From assembly GCA_964420035.1 (NCBI GenBank), contig CAYQQR010000045.1, positions 1 through 34,223 on the forward strand: a stretch of DNA of 34,223 bases, in the 5' to 3' direction. The position numbers and the translations under genes were made by a program. This DNA is from CAYQQR01 sp964420035. Its GTDB lineage: Bacteria > Bacteroidota > Bacteroidia > Bacteroidales > SM23-62. Of the stretch, positions 7,175-14,133 are shown piece after piece (positions within the stretch are counted from its first letter, which is position 1; each line of letters opens with the position of its first letter). The notes below the pieces were generated by a model. The model was not told where the DNA came from, searched no databases, and was given only the letters and a program-made list of their open reading frames with translations.

Positions 7175-8998
7175 TCAGTTAATATTTCTTTTTAAATCTA
7201 GTCTTATCCTTTTTTTGTTAATGAAAACTTTTGATATAACAACTTCAAGTCCCTGACCAATAACAATATTTTCTTCAAAATTTCTATATTCATAACCAGC
7301 CTTTACCAGTGATTCCTTCGGAATTCTACCCTTATATCCATTCGGCAATTCAACATCAACAAAATGTGTTGTTACGTCAATCACCTTTCCTTGGAATTCA
7401 CTTCCTCTTGTCAAGCTTTTATGAATAATAGGCCAAGGGTCTAGATCAATTTGCTTCAAACTGCAAAATGTTTTTTGGTTAATCTCATCAATTTCAATTA
7501 CCTTAACCTTTTTATATGTTCCAACTAACTTATCTTTTGAGTTTTCAGAAAGAATGTACCATGATACTTCATTCACGGGTATATAGACTTCCAACCTAGA
7601 TTCCCAAAGACCGGTATATTTTAGATTATCTCTAGATATAATTTTTACTGTAATAATTTCAGCCATTTTTGGTAGTTCATCCAAATACCATGGATTATCT
7701 TCATCAAACTTTCGGGTTAAATGAATTGTGCTTGATTTCCTATCAATATTTTTCACTTGGAAGACATATTCTTCTCCTGATTTTAACTCGCTATTACAAT
7801 CAGCAACTGAAATCCATGAACAATCTCTTCGATTAATATATGCCCTCATACCTGCCACATTAACTAATGTTTCATCTCTTGATACATGCTCCACAATTCC
7901 CCTTACTTTTTCACCAATTTTTACATTATTGACTTTAAGCCGTTCATTAAAATCTTCATCTACATAAATATCATTTTTCCGTAAAAGAGCAATTCTGAGT
8001 TTAGTTACATCATACTTTCCATCCAATCCAAATTCTTTTGTATAGAATACATTTTTAACAAAAACTCTTTCATGACCATCCAATGTATCTATTAATTTCT
8101 CAAAAAATGAAAAAGCAGGAGGAAATGCAATAATATAAATGCTCTCACATCCTTTATCCAGATTTATTCTCAATCGCTTAAGATAGGGTCTTAACCCTTG
8201 TTTATCTGCAATTTGATGTTTTGCAAGTAAAATAGTTCCAATGTTATAAGGATATTTCAGATAAGTAAGTTCTATTTCACTACCTATTTCTCTGTTAACA
8301 ATAGAAAGTAAATAATTTAAAAATTCATAGGTTTGTTCGGTATAATCAGTTGGATCGTTTTCTGCATATATTCCTTCCTCAACTAGTTCGAGTTCATTAA
8401 GAAATATGGGTACAAAAAAACCATGATTGTCCAGTTTTAAAAGTAATCTAACTAATTCTCCAATTTCTTTATTTTGATTCGTTTCAGGATCGAGGAAATA
8501 TTTTTTAAATGTTGAAACTCCGTGTCTACCAAGTTTTGTGGCCAATTTTTGGAGTATTGTAAGATCAATTGCTTTTACGGAGAGTTGGCTAATATTATTC
8601 CGAATTAATGGGCAAATAACATGAGGCAATGCAACATGGACTGCAGAAATGATATTCCTTGTTTGATCATTTTCCTCCTTCAATCTGAGTATTAATGTTC
8701 CATTTTTACTTAATACTGGATCGTCTGTTTGTGACACCCATTTGACCTGGAATTTATACTTTTCATTATCAACAAGACAATTATATATATTTCTTTTAAA
8801 AAACTCATTTACATTATCAGTTACTTTAGAAGCTATATATTCCTTTGAAAACCATTTTATTAGCTTAAAAAATGGCTCTGTTATTAGTGCCTTGATTTTA
8901 GTTCCTCTATCAGGATCTTGAATTAAAAGAATAACCACAATAAGCAAGAATGCTGGAACTAATCCTAATTTCAATATTTCCTTTATTAGTTCTTCCAT
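7175..8998 (-). CDS. Membrane-anchored protein with three S1-like RNA-binding domains
   Basis: A 607-residue protein of unknown function. One hydrophobic helix (about residues 11-26) with no cleavage-type signal sequence suggests an N-terminal anchor with the bulk in the cytoplasm. Residues about 35-355 form a mixed alpha/beta region I do not recognise. The C-terminus carries what look like three S1/OB folds: about 365-435 (GEKVRGIVEHVSRDETLVNVAG), about 443-515, and about 527-605 (GSEFQGKVIDVTTHFVDVELPNGYKGRIPKESL). S1 domains bind single-stranded RNA or DNA. The ATG overlaps the zinc-ribbon gene's TAA by one base (TAATG), so the two are coupled. It lies between the LexA-like repressor and the methyltransferase, which suggests a role in, or hitch-hiking with, the defence island. 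It is not a ribosomal S1 or a PNPase. Confidence 0.65.
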   Translation of the reverse strand: MEELIKEILKLGLVPAFLLIVVILLIQDPDRGTKIKALITEPFFKLIKWFSKEYIASKVTDNVNEFFKRNIYNCLVDNEKYKFQVKWVSQTDDPVLSKNGTLILRLKEENDQTRNIISAVHVALPHVICPLIRNNISQLSVKAIDLTILQKLATKLGRHGVSTFKKYFLDPETNQNKEIGELVRLLLKLDNHGFFVPIFLNELELVEEGIYAENDPTDYTEQTYEFLNYLLSIVNREIGSEIELTYLKYPYNIGTILLAKHQIADKQGLRPYLKRLRINLDKGCESIYIIAFPPAFSFFEKLIDTLDGHERVFVKNVFYTKEFGLDGKYDVTKLRIALLRKNDIYVDEDFNERLKVNNVKIGEKVRGIVEHVSRDETLVNVAGMRAYINRRDCSWISVADCNSELKSGEEYVFQVKNIDRKSSTIHLTRKFDEDNPWYLDELPKMAEIITVKIISRDNLKYTGLWESRLEVYIPVNEVSWYILSENSKDKLVGTYKKVKVIEIDEINQKTFCSLKQIDLDPWPIIHKSLTRGSEFQGKVIDVTTHFVDVELPNGYKGRIPKESLVKAGYEYRNFEENIVIGQGLEVVISKVFINKKRIRLDLKRNIN

Positions 8999-9219
8999 TA
9001 TTTTTTAATTGAAAATTCTATGCATTCAGGATCATTGCAATAGATATCCAAAGTATTACCTACAACTCTCAACGCCGAAATCATCTCCCATGTAATTACA
9101 TTACCACATCTAGAGCATTTTAGGAGGTTATTGTCAAGTGAATTTTCAAAACCAAATTCCTTGAGAATTCTTCTCAAATCCTTGTCGTGAATTGCTGGTA
9201 TCTCAATCTTTTTGCCCAT
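8998..9219 (-). CDS. Small zinc-ribbon protein
   Basis: A 73-residue protein with two cysteine pairs, CSRC and CNDPEC, about 27 residues apart. This is the spacing of a treble-clef or zinc-ribbon metal site. The N-terminal half (IPAIHDKDLRRILKEFG) is helical. It could be a nucleic-acid-binding or protein-binding module for the S1 protein, whose start codon overlaps this gene's stop. The ATG at 9217-9219 is preferred over an in-frame TTG three codons upstream. I do not recognise a named family. Confidence 0.6.
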   Translation of the reverse strand: MGKKIEIPAIHDKDLRRILKEFGFENSLDNNLLKCSRCGNVITWEMISALRVVGNTLDIYCNDPECIEFSIKK

Positions 9220-9264
9220 ATTTTTCAATTACTTATCTTTAATGAGCTAATCTTTAACACCTAC

Positions 9265-9906
9265 TTAAACTGTAATCACCGAAATAACTACTCCTTGAAT
9301 CCGGAAATCATTTGTAAGGATTACAGGTTGATGATTGTTGTTGGTAGATTGTGGTTTCAAGATTATTTTATCTCCGTAATTATGATATTCTTTTATTGTT
9401 GCCTCATTATCAATCAATGCTACAACGTCTTGACCATTCTCAGCTGTTTGTTGTTGCCTGATCAAAACCAGATCCCCATTGTTTATTCCTTTTTTGTTCA
9501 TTGAATCACCTGATGCCCGTAATAAAAAATATCTATGTCCAGGTTTTGCTAGCTTTACCGAGATCGGAATTTTTACCTCAATATTTTCTTCTGCAAAAAT
9601 TGGAATTCCACAGGCAATCGTTCCCAATAATGGTATTTTAACAGTATGTTCTTCAACCACATCGTTATATTCCACCAAATCGGTTGGGACATAACTATTC
9701 ACAATTTTAGGCTTAGGGTATTTTTTTTTCAGTAAAACATCCGGTTCTACCCCGAGAATATCGGCAATTCGATACAAGTCTTCCAAGCTAGGCTGCCTTC
9801 TGTTCTGTACGTAGGAATTAACCATGTTATAGCTTTTATTTAATTTTTCTGCAAGCCATATTTGCTTAACTCCCTTTTCTTCAAGTATTTCCTTGATGCG
9901 GTTCAT
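9265..9906 (-). CDS. LexA/CI-like repressor (XRE HTH plus S24 peptidase)
   Basis: A 213-residue regulator. Residues about 2-60 are an XRE-type helix-turn-helix (KQIWLAEKLNKSYNMVNSYVQNRRQPS). Residues about 90-213 are a LexA/UmuD-type S24 peptidase, with a likely self-cleavage site ACG/IPIF (C99-G100), catalytic S135 in ASGDSM and K172 in NEATIKEY. This architecture gives repressors that cleave themselves when RecA filaments form after DNA damage. The start is the ATG at 9906; the longer TTG start would add an improbable hydrophobic leader. Its stop lies 45 bases before the zinc-ribbon gene, so it is probably the first gene of a four-gene operon ending in the methyltransferase. It is likely to control itself and possibly the whole island. 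It could alternatively be a prophage-derived CI-like regulator. Confidence 0.85.
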   Translation of the reverse strand: MNRIKEILEEKGVKQIWLAEKLNKSYNMVNSYVQNRRQPSLEDLYRIADILGVEPDVLLKKKYPKPKIVNSYVPTDLVEYNDVVEEHTVKIPLLGTIACGIPIFAEENIEVKIPISVKLAKPGHRYFLLRASGDSMNKKGINNGDLVLIRQQQTAENGQDVVALIDNEATIKEYHNYGDKIILKPQSTNNNHQPVILTNDFRIQGVVISVITV

Positions 9907-9924
9907 GTTTGATCTTAAAAAATT

Positions 9925-9956
9925 TACATAAATGTAGAAATAATATATTAATATAT
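9925..9956 (-). promoter_or_regulatory. Palindromes upstream of the S24 repressor (candidate operator/promoter)
   Basis: Two perfect palindromes lie just upstream of the repressor ATG: TACATAAATGTA at 9925-9936 (5-bp arms, 2-bp centre) and ATATATTAATATAT at 9943-9956. On the minus strand the first reads TACATTTATGTA and contains TACATTTA, seven of eight bases of the -7 box TAnnTTTG. A repressor bound there would block its own promoter. No well-spaced -33 TTG was found, and the second palindrome could be chance in AT-rich DNA. Confidence 0.3.
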
Positions 9957-9963
9957 CATTCAA

Positions 9964-10523
9964 TGAGATAAAAACTAATCAACAAGTTATCAACAGAAAA
10001 TGGTTTATGGGGTATGGGCAGACTTTAAAAGAGAGAACAAACTAATTCACACCCATTTTGCTCGCTTCGCTTCACAAAAAGCGTGTTTCGTAATTCAAAA
10101 ACCGGTAGAAGGTAAAACTTTTCTCCCGCCCATTAATATAACCTGATAAATTCTGCTTTTCCCCTCCCCTTGCCCACTTGCCGGCCAGTCAGGCCGTTAA
10201 AAGACACAATGATTATAATCTCTAAAGGGACTTACCAATCGACTACATCAGTTTATCCTGCCTAGACCATCCCGGCCATACCTGCTGAGGGGAAGACAGA
10301 ATTTATACCAAAGCTATATTAACATAATGCAATCCATTATGGGACAACCGGAGCAAATTTACGTTTAGCTTTACTAATTAACATAACATCAGATATGGGT
10401 CCGCGAAGCAGTGACCTTAAATAATTACGGATTACGCTTGCCTGCTGCAGGCAGGGATTGCGGGTATAGGATATTGATGGTATCTGAATCCCTGCTTCCC
10501 TGAATCATTTTGGGTCATTTTCC
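9964..10523. other. Noncoding boundary region between the defence island and core genes
   Basis: About 560 bases without a supportable gene. Base composition changes here from AT-rich (island) to more GC-rich (phosphatase and beyond). It contains TTATCAACA near 9991, a GC-rich GCTCGCTTCGCTTC patch near 10061, and one GCCTGC-T-GCAGGC palindrome at 10440-10452. I found no tRNA, no integrase and no obvious direct repeat matching the other side of the island. Confidence 0.4.
10440..10452. repeat. Short GCCTGC palindrome (dispersed family)
   Basis: GCCTGC-T-GCAGGC, followed by a further AGGG. It is one of three related palindromes in this window, with others near 18795 and 21541, all in intergenic DNA next to core genes. 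Such GCCTGCC/GGCAGGC units recur in many Bacteroidota genomes; their role is unknown. Confidence 0.55.
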
Positions 10524-10531
10524 TATATTTG
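10524..10531 (+). promoter_or_regulatory. -7 box upstream of the SpoIIE-type phosphatase
   Basis: TATATTTG is an exact TAnnTTTG match ending 14 bases before the phosphatase ATG. The 5' leader would be only about 9 bases. No TTG is seen at the ideal -33 distance. Confidence 0.35.
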
Positions 10532-10545
10532 AAAAAAATCTTACC

Positions 10546-12537
10546 ATGAAACTTCCCTCACGGATCAAACGCAAGCTCAACCTCCGCAACTTCTTCACCT
10601 TCATGATCCCGGTATCTATTGCCATCCTGCTGATCGTGATCTACAACCTGAGCCGGTCGGTGGAGCACCTGTCTTTATCCCTGATCAATGAGGCCACCGG
10701 TGAAGCCACGCTTTCTATACGAAGCCGTTTCGAACCCGTGGAAGAGATCGTTAAAAGCATCGGCAGCTGGAAGTTTGAAGACAAATCCACGCTCTATGAA
10801 CCCGAAGCCTTGAATGCACGCCTCATCCCCACTATTTACCAGTCTGCCCAAATGTCTTCCATGATGATTGCTTCCACCGACGGTTCCGAATTCATGCTCC
10901 TGCAAGCCGGCGATAAATGGAACAACCGCATCACCCGTCCTTCGGGCGATTCCCTCAAAAGTGCCCGATACTTATGGGATTACAGGACCTACCAGCCCGA
11001 CAGCCTTATCCGGAAATGGCGGGAATACAGCAACTATGATCCCCGGACCCGCCTGTGGTTCAAGGGGGCCCTTGCCAGACCCTGTCCGAACCAGATCTAC
11101 TGGACCCCGCCCTATATCTTCTTTACCACCAGGGAACCCGGAATCACCGCTTCTGTCTATTCCTTCAGCGAAAAGGGCGATACCATCATTACCGCCTTCG
11201 ACGTGCTACTGAAAGATGTGAACCGTATCTCCCAGGATATACAGGTCACGCCCAACGGTATGGTTTGTATTCTGACCCGCGACAACCTGAGGGTTGCCGG
11301 ACTCCCGGCCCTGGAACGCTTCATGGATCCTGATTCTGTAAACCATTATATATTACAGAATATCAATGATTTAGACATCCCTGTATTAAGTGAAGCATTA
11401 ATAAATTGGGAAGAAAATGCCCGTCCACCGGATCCTTTTCGTTTTAAACACAGGCGAAATAATTGGTGGGTCGGTATACAGCCCATCAGCACGGCCGAGA
11501 CGGATAACATTTTTTATGCAGTGGTCCTTCTACCTGAGAAAGACTTTATGGCTGAGATGAACAGGACCCAGTGGGTGATCATAGCCGGCTTTTCCCTGGT
11601 ACTGATACTCACCATCCTAGTGATACGGGCCTACAGCCAGATCCGTAAGACCAATACTTTGCTGGCCCGGAAAAACCTGGAGATCGAAAGAAAAAACAAG
11701 GAAATTGAAGAAAAAAACAAACAGATCACCGACAGTATAATCTATGCACAGCGTATCCAGTGGGCCATATTACCGCATGAGGAGAAGATCTCGGACATCC
11801 TCCCCTCCTCTTTTGTTTTCTATGAACCTAAAGACATTGTAAGTGGCGATTTCTACTGGATAGAAGAAAGAAAGGAGCTCAAATTCTTTGCAGCGGTCGA
11901 TTGCACCGGCCATGGCGTACCCGGGGCATTTGTATCCATCGTGGGCAACGATGGACTGAACCGGGCATTGCGGGAGTATAAGCTGATGGATACCGACCGG
12001 ATCATGAGCCGCCTGAATGGTATCGTCTCAGAAACCTTCCAGCAGTCTGTGCATTCCGACGTGAAGGACGGGATGGATATGGCCCTTTGTGCACTGGATA
12101 CGAATAGCATGACTTTGCAATATTCCGGTGCACGCAATCCCCTGTACCTGGTTCGTAAGCAGGCTTCTTCCCTGCTGGTTAACGATCAGGAAAATGAACC
12201 GGTGGTGGAGGAAAACGGTTATTCCCTGTTCGAAGTGAAGGCCGACCGTCTCGGGATTGAACCCCGCGAGGAAATGCCCGAATTCACCAGGCATACCATC
12301 CAGGTAAAACCTCAAGATCTGGTCTATGTGTTTTCAGATGGTTTTGCCGACCAGTTCGGCGGGGATAAAGAAAAAAAATATAACTATAAACGCCTGAAAC
12401 AAAAGCTGCTTTCCCTTGCATCCCTGGACCCCCGGGAACAAAAACAGGCCCTGGTCGCCGAACTGAACCGGTGGAAAGGCGACATCGAACAGATCGACGA
12501 CATCCTGATCATGGGGGTGCGGATTCCTGAAAAATAA
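10546..12537 (+). CDS. Membrane-bound SpoIIE/RsbU-type PP2C phosphatase with extracytoplasmic sensor
   Basis: A 663-residue signalling protein. A transmembrane helix near residues 18-37 is followed by a periplasmic region of about 300 residues that looks like a Cache-type sensor (YDPRTRLWFKGA motif). A second transmembrane helix follows at about 343-363, then a coiled coil (ERKNKEIEEKNKQITDSI) with the IxYAQRIQxAILP signature that precedes SpoIIE domains in this phylum. The C-terminal PP2C/SpoIIE phosphatase has metal-binding aspartates in DIVSGDFYW, DCTGHGVPGAFVS and FSDGFADQFGG. It probably dephosphorylates an anti-sigma-antagonist or similar target in response to an external ligand. The ATG at 10546 is preferred over a TTG 12 codons upstream, which lies ahead of the -7 box. 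It stands alone, with the thiamine operon starting just after it. Substrate and ligand are unknown. Confidence 0.85.
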   Translation: MKLPSRIKRKLNLRNFFTFMIPVSIAILLIVIYNLSRSVEHLSLSLINEATGEATLSIRSRFEPVEEIVKSIGSWKFEDKSTLYEPEALNARLIPTIYQSAQMSSMMIASTDGSEFMLLQAGDKWNNRITRPSGDSLKSARYLWDYRTYQPDSLIRKWREYSNYDPRTRLWFKGALARPCPNQIYWTPPYIFFTTREPGITASVYSFSEKGDTIITAFDVLLKDVNRISQDIQVTPNGMVCILTRDNLRVAGLPALERFMDPDSVNHYILQNINDLDIPVLSEALINWEENARPPDPFRFKHRRNNWWVGIQPISTAETDNIFYAVVLLPEKDFMAEMNRTQWVIIAGFSLVLILTILVIRAYSQIRKTNTLLARKNLEIERKNKEIEEKNKQITDSIIYAQRIQWAILPHEEKISDILPSSFVFYEPKDIVSGDFYWIEERKELKFFAAVDCTGHGVPGAFVSIVGNDGLNRALREYKLMDTDRIMSRLNGIVSETFQQSVHSDVKDGMDMALCALDTNSMTLQYSGARNPLYLVRKQASSLLVNDQENEPVVEENGYSLFEVKADRLGIEPREEMPEFTRHTIQVKPQDLVYVFSDGFADQFGGDKEKKYNYKRLKQKLLSLASLDPREQKQALVAELNRWKGDIEQIDDILIMGVRIPEK

Positions 12538-12538
12538 T

Positions 12539-12546
12539 TAACTTTG
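12539..12546 (+). promoter_or_regulatory. -7 box of the thiamine operon
   Basis: TAACTTTG is an exact TAnnTTTG match starting right after the phosphatase stop codon. Transcription would begin about six bases later, at the first bases of the TPP aptamer, which supports the assignment. The -33 element is weak. Confidence 0.5.
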
Positions 12547-12551
12547 AAATA

Positions 12552-12634
12552 AACTTGGGGGTGTTTCGGGATACTCGGAACTGAGATCATACCCTTGGAA
12601 CCTGATGCAGTTCGTACTGCCGTAGGAAAAAGTT
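12552..12634 (+). ncRNA. TPP (THI-element) riboswitch
   Basis: The conserved TPP aptamer core is clear: GGGGGTG near the 5' end, ACTGAGA-TCATACCC for the pyrimidine-binding arm, and GGAACCTGATGCAGTT-CGTACTGCCGTAGGAAA for the pyrophosphate-binding arm. A closing P1 helix can form between AACTT (12552-12556) and AAGTT (12630-12634). It binds thiamine pyrophosphate and lowers expression of downstream genes when thiamine is sufficient. It precedes thiM by about 70 bases, and all following genes act in thiamine salvage or activation, which confirms the assignment. Confidence 0.93.
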
Positions 12635-12681
12635 CGGGCCTCACTTCCGCTGCTCTCAGAAACGAACTCCCTGTCGTTTTT
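12631..12681 (+). terminator. Candidate riboswitch expression platform (antiterminator/terminator)
   Basis: AGTTCG (12631-12636) can pair with CGAACT (12663-12668). Alternatively AGAAACGA (12658-12665) pairs with TCGTTTTT (12674-12681; eight pairs including one G-U, 8-base loop). The two helices share CGA at 12663-12665, so they exclude each other. The first also shares AGTT with the 3' strand of P1. The terminator stem is A/U-rich and uses up its own T-run, so it may be weak, and control of translation is an alternative. Confidence 0.4.
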
Positions 12682-12705
12682 AATAAGAACCAAAAAATCA
12701 GAATT

Positions 12706-13512
12706 ATGGAGAAAAAGATCTGGAAAAATATCCGGAAAGTTAAGGATATGTCACCATTGGTGCATAACATAACCAACTATGTGGTCATGAACAGCTCGGC
12801 CAATGCCCTGCTGGCCGCAGGGGCCTCTCCCGTTATGGCCCACGCCCCCGATGAGGTCACCGACATGGTAAAGATCGCCAATGCCTTGGTCCTCAATACA
12901 GGAACGCTCAGCGAACCATGGGTCCGTGCCATGACCATGGCACTCCAGGAAGCCAACAAACAAGGGATCCCCGTGATCCTCGATCCTGTCGGGGCCGGTG
13001 CCACACCCTACCGCTCCGAAACGGTCAACAACCTGCTCCGGGCGGGTAACTTCACGGTGATCCGGGGAAATGCATCGGAGATCATGGCCGTCCTGTCGGC
13101 TGAATACAAGACCAAAGGAGTGGACAGCACCCAGTCTGCCGATAACGCGGTGGATAGCGCCAGGATCCTCAGCCGGGAACACCAAAACGTGATTTCCGTC
13201 AGCGGTAAAACCGATTTTGTGGTGTCGGGCAACAGACTTGCAGAGATCCGTAACGGCCATGAATGGATGCCCCGGATCACCGGCATGGGTTGTGCCGCAA
13301 CGGCGCTGACGGGTGCTTTTGCCGCGGTAAGCAAGGATCATTTTGAAGCCGCCGTTTCTGCCATGGCCCTGATGGGTGTTGCCGGGGAACTGGCCGCTCC
13401 CTTGTCGGCCGGACCCGGAAGCCTGCAGATCAACTTTTTTGATAAACTGCATAATCTTGAAGAAGAGGAATTTATTAAGACCTTGAATATCAGTATAATA
13501 GACCATGAATGA
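12706..13512 (+). CDS. thiM: Hydroxyethylthiazole kinase
   Basis: A 268-residue ThiM. It phosphorylates the salvaged thiamine thiazole (4-methyl-5-hydroxyethylthiazole) with ATP to feed ThiE. Diagnostic features are the N-terminal PLVHNITNYVVMNSSANALLAAGASPVMAHAPDEV region, the VILDPVGAGATPYR segment, and the ribokinase-type anion hole with catalytic cysteine in ITGMGCAATALTGAF. The ATG at 12706 starts the conserved N-terminus; a longer frame beginning at 12595 would read through the riboswitch and is rejected. It is the first gene after the TPP riboswitch. Its stop overlaps the thiE start by 8 bases. Confidence 0.95.
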   Translation: MEKKIWKNIRKVKDMSPLVHNITNYVVMNSSANALLAAGASPVMAHAPDEVTDMVKIANALVLNTGTLSEPWVRAMTMALQEANKQGIPVILDPVGAGATPYRSETVNNLLRAGNFTVIRGNASEIMAVLSAEYKTKGVDSTQSADNAVDSARILSREHQNVISVSGKTDFVVSGNRLAEIRNGHEWMPRITGMGCAATALTGAFAAVSKDHFEAAVSAMALMGVAGELAAPLSAGPGSLQINFFDKLHNLEEEEFIKTLNISIIDHE

Positions 13513-14119
13513 GCTCTACCTGGTTACCGATGAAAAACTATCCCTGGGCCGGGATCTGAAAGTGGTCGTGGAACAGGCCGTCCGGGGCGGCGTGAGCATG
13601 GTGCAGATCCGTGAAAAGGAGATGAACAGCCGTGACTTCGTTCACCGGGCCGAAGCAATGAAGAAGATCCTCAATCGATATAAGGTCCCCCTGGTCATCA
13701 ATGACCGCATCGATGTAGCACTGGCCGTGGGAGCAGACGGGGTGCACGTGGGCCAGAGCGATATGCCCTATGAATATGTTCGCGGGATCATACCTGATGA
13801 CATGATCCTGGGCCTCTCTGTCGAAACCCTGCAACAGGTGGAAGAAGCAGAGGATTTTGAGCTGGATTATCTCAGTATCAGTCCCCTCTTCTTTACCCCG
13901 ACTAAAACCGACCTGGAACGGGAATGGGGCATCGACGGACTGAAAAAAGCGTGTGAAATCTCCCGCCACAGGGTCTTTGCCATAGGCGGCATCCATGCTT
14001 CCAACGCCGCGGAAGTGATCGGTGCAGGCGCTGAAGGCATTGCCGTGGTCTCGGCGATCTGTTCGGCACCGGACCCCGAACAGGCAGCCAGGGAACTGAA
14101 TTCCATCATCAACGGATAA
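13505..14119 (+). CDS. thiE: Thiamine-phosphate synthase
   Basis: A 204-residue ThiE TIM barrel. It joins hydroxymethylpyrimidine pyrophosphate and thiazole phosphate to make thiamine monophosphate. Family motifs include MVQIREKEM, VPLVINDRIDVALAVGADGVHVGQSD (pyrophosphate/Mg site), a SISPLFFTPTKTD loop and FAIGGI near the C-terminus. The ATG lies within the end of thiM (8-base overlap), so translation is likely coupled. It combines the products of ThiM and ThiD encoded in the same operon. Confidence 0.95.
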   Translation: MNELYLVTDEKLSLGRDLKVVVEQAVRGGVSMVQIREKEMNSRDFVHRAEAMKKILNRYKVPLVINDRIDVALAVGADGVHVGQSDMPYEYVRGIIPDDMILGLSVETLQQVEEAEDFELDYLSISPLFFTPTKTDLEREWGIDGLKKACEISRHRVFAIGGIHASNAAEVIGAGAEGIAVVSAICSAPDPEQAARELNSIING

Positions 14120-14133
14120 ACAAACATAGAAAA

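Noticed and set aside
4160..9999. TTATCAACA near 4162 and 9991 as DnaA boxes or a replication origin
   Set aside because: Only two isolated near-matches (consensus TTATNCACA), far apart, with no replication gene and no cluster.
10021..10523. An attachment site or tRNA at the island's right edge
   Set aside because: No cloverleaf-like sequence, no integrase, and no direct repeat shared with the left side was found by reading.
12595..12705. Upstream extension of thiM to position 12595
   Set aside because: It would translate the TPP aptamer; the conserved ThiM N-terminus starts at the ATG at 12706.
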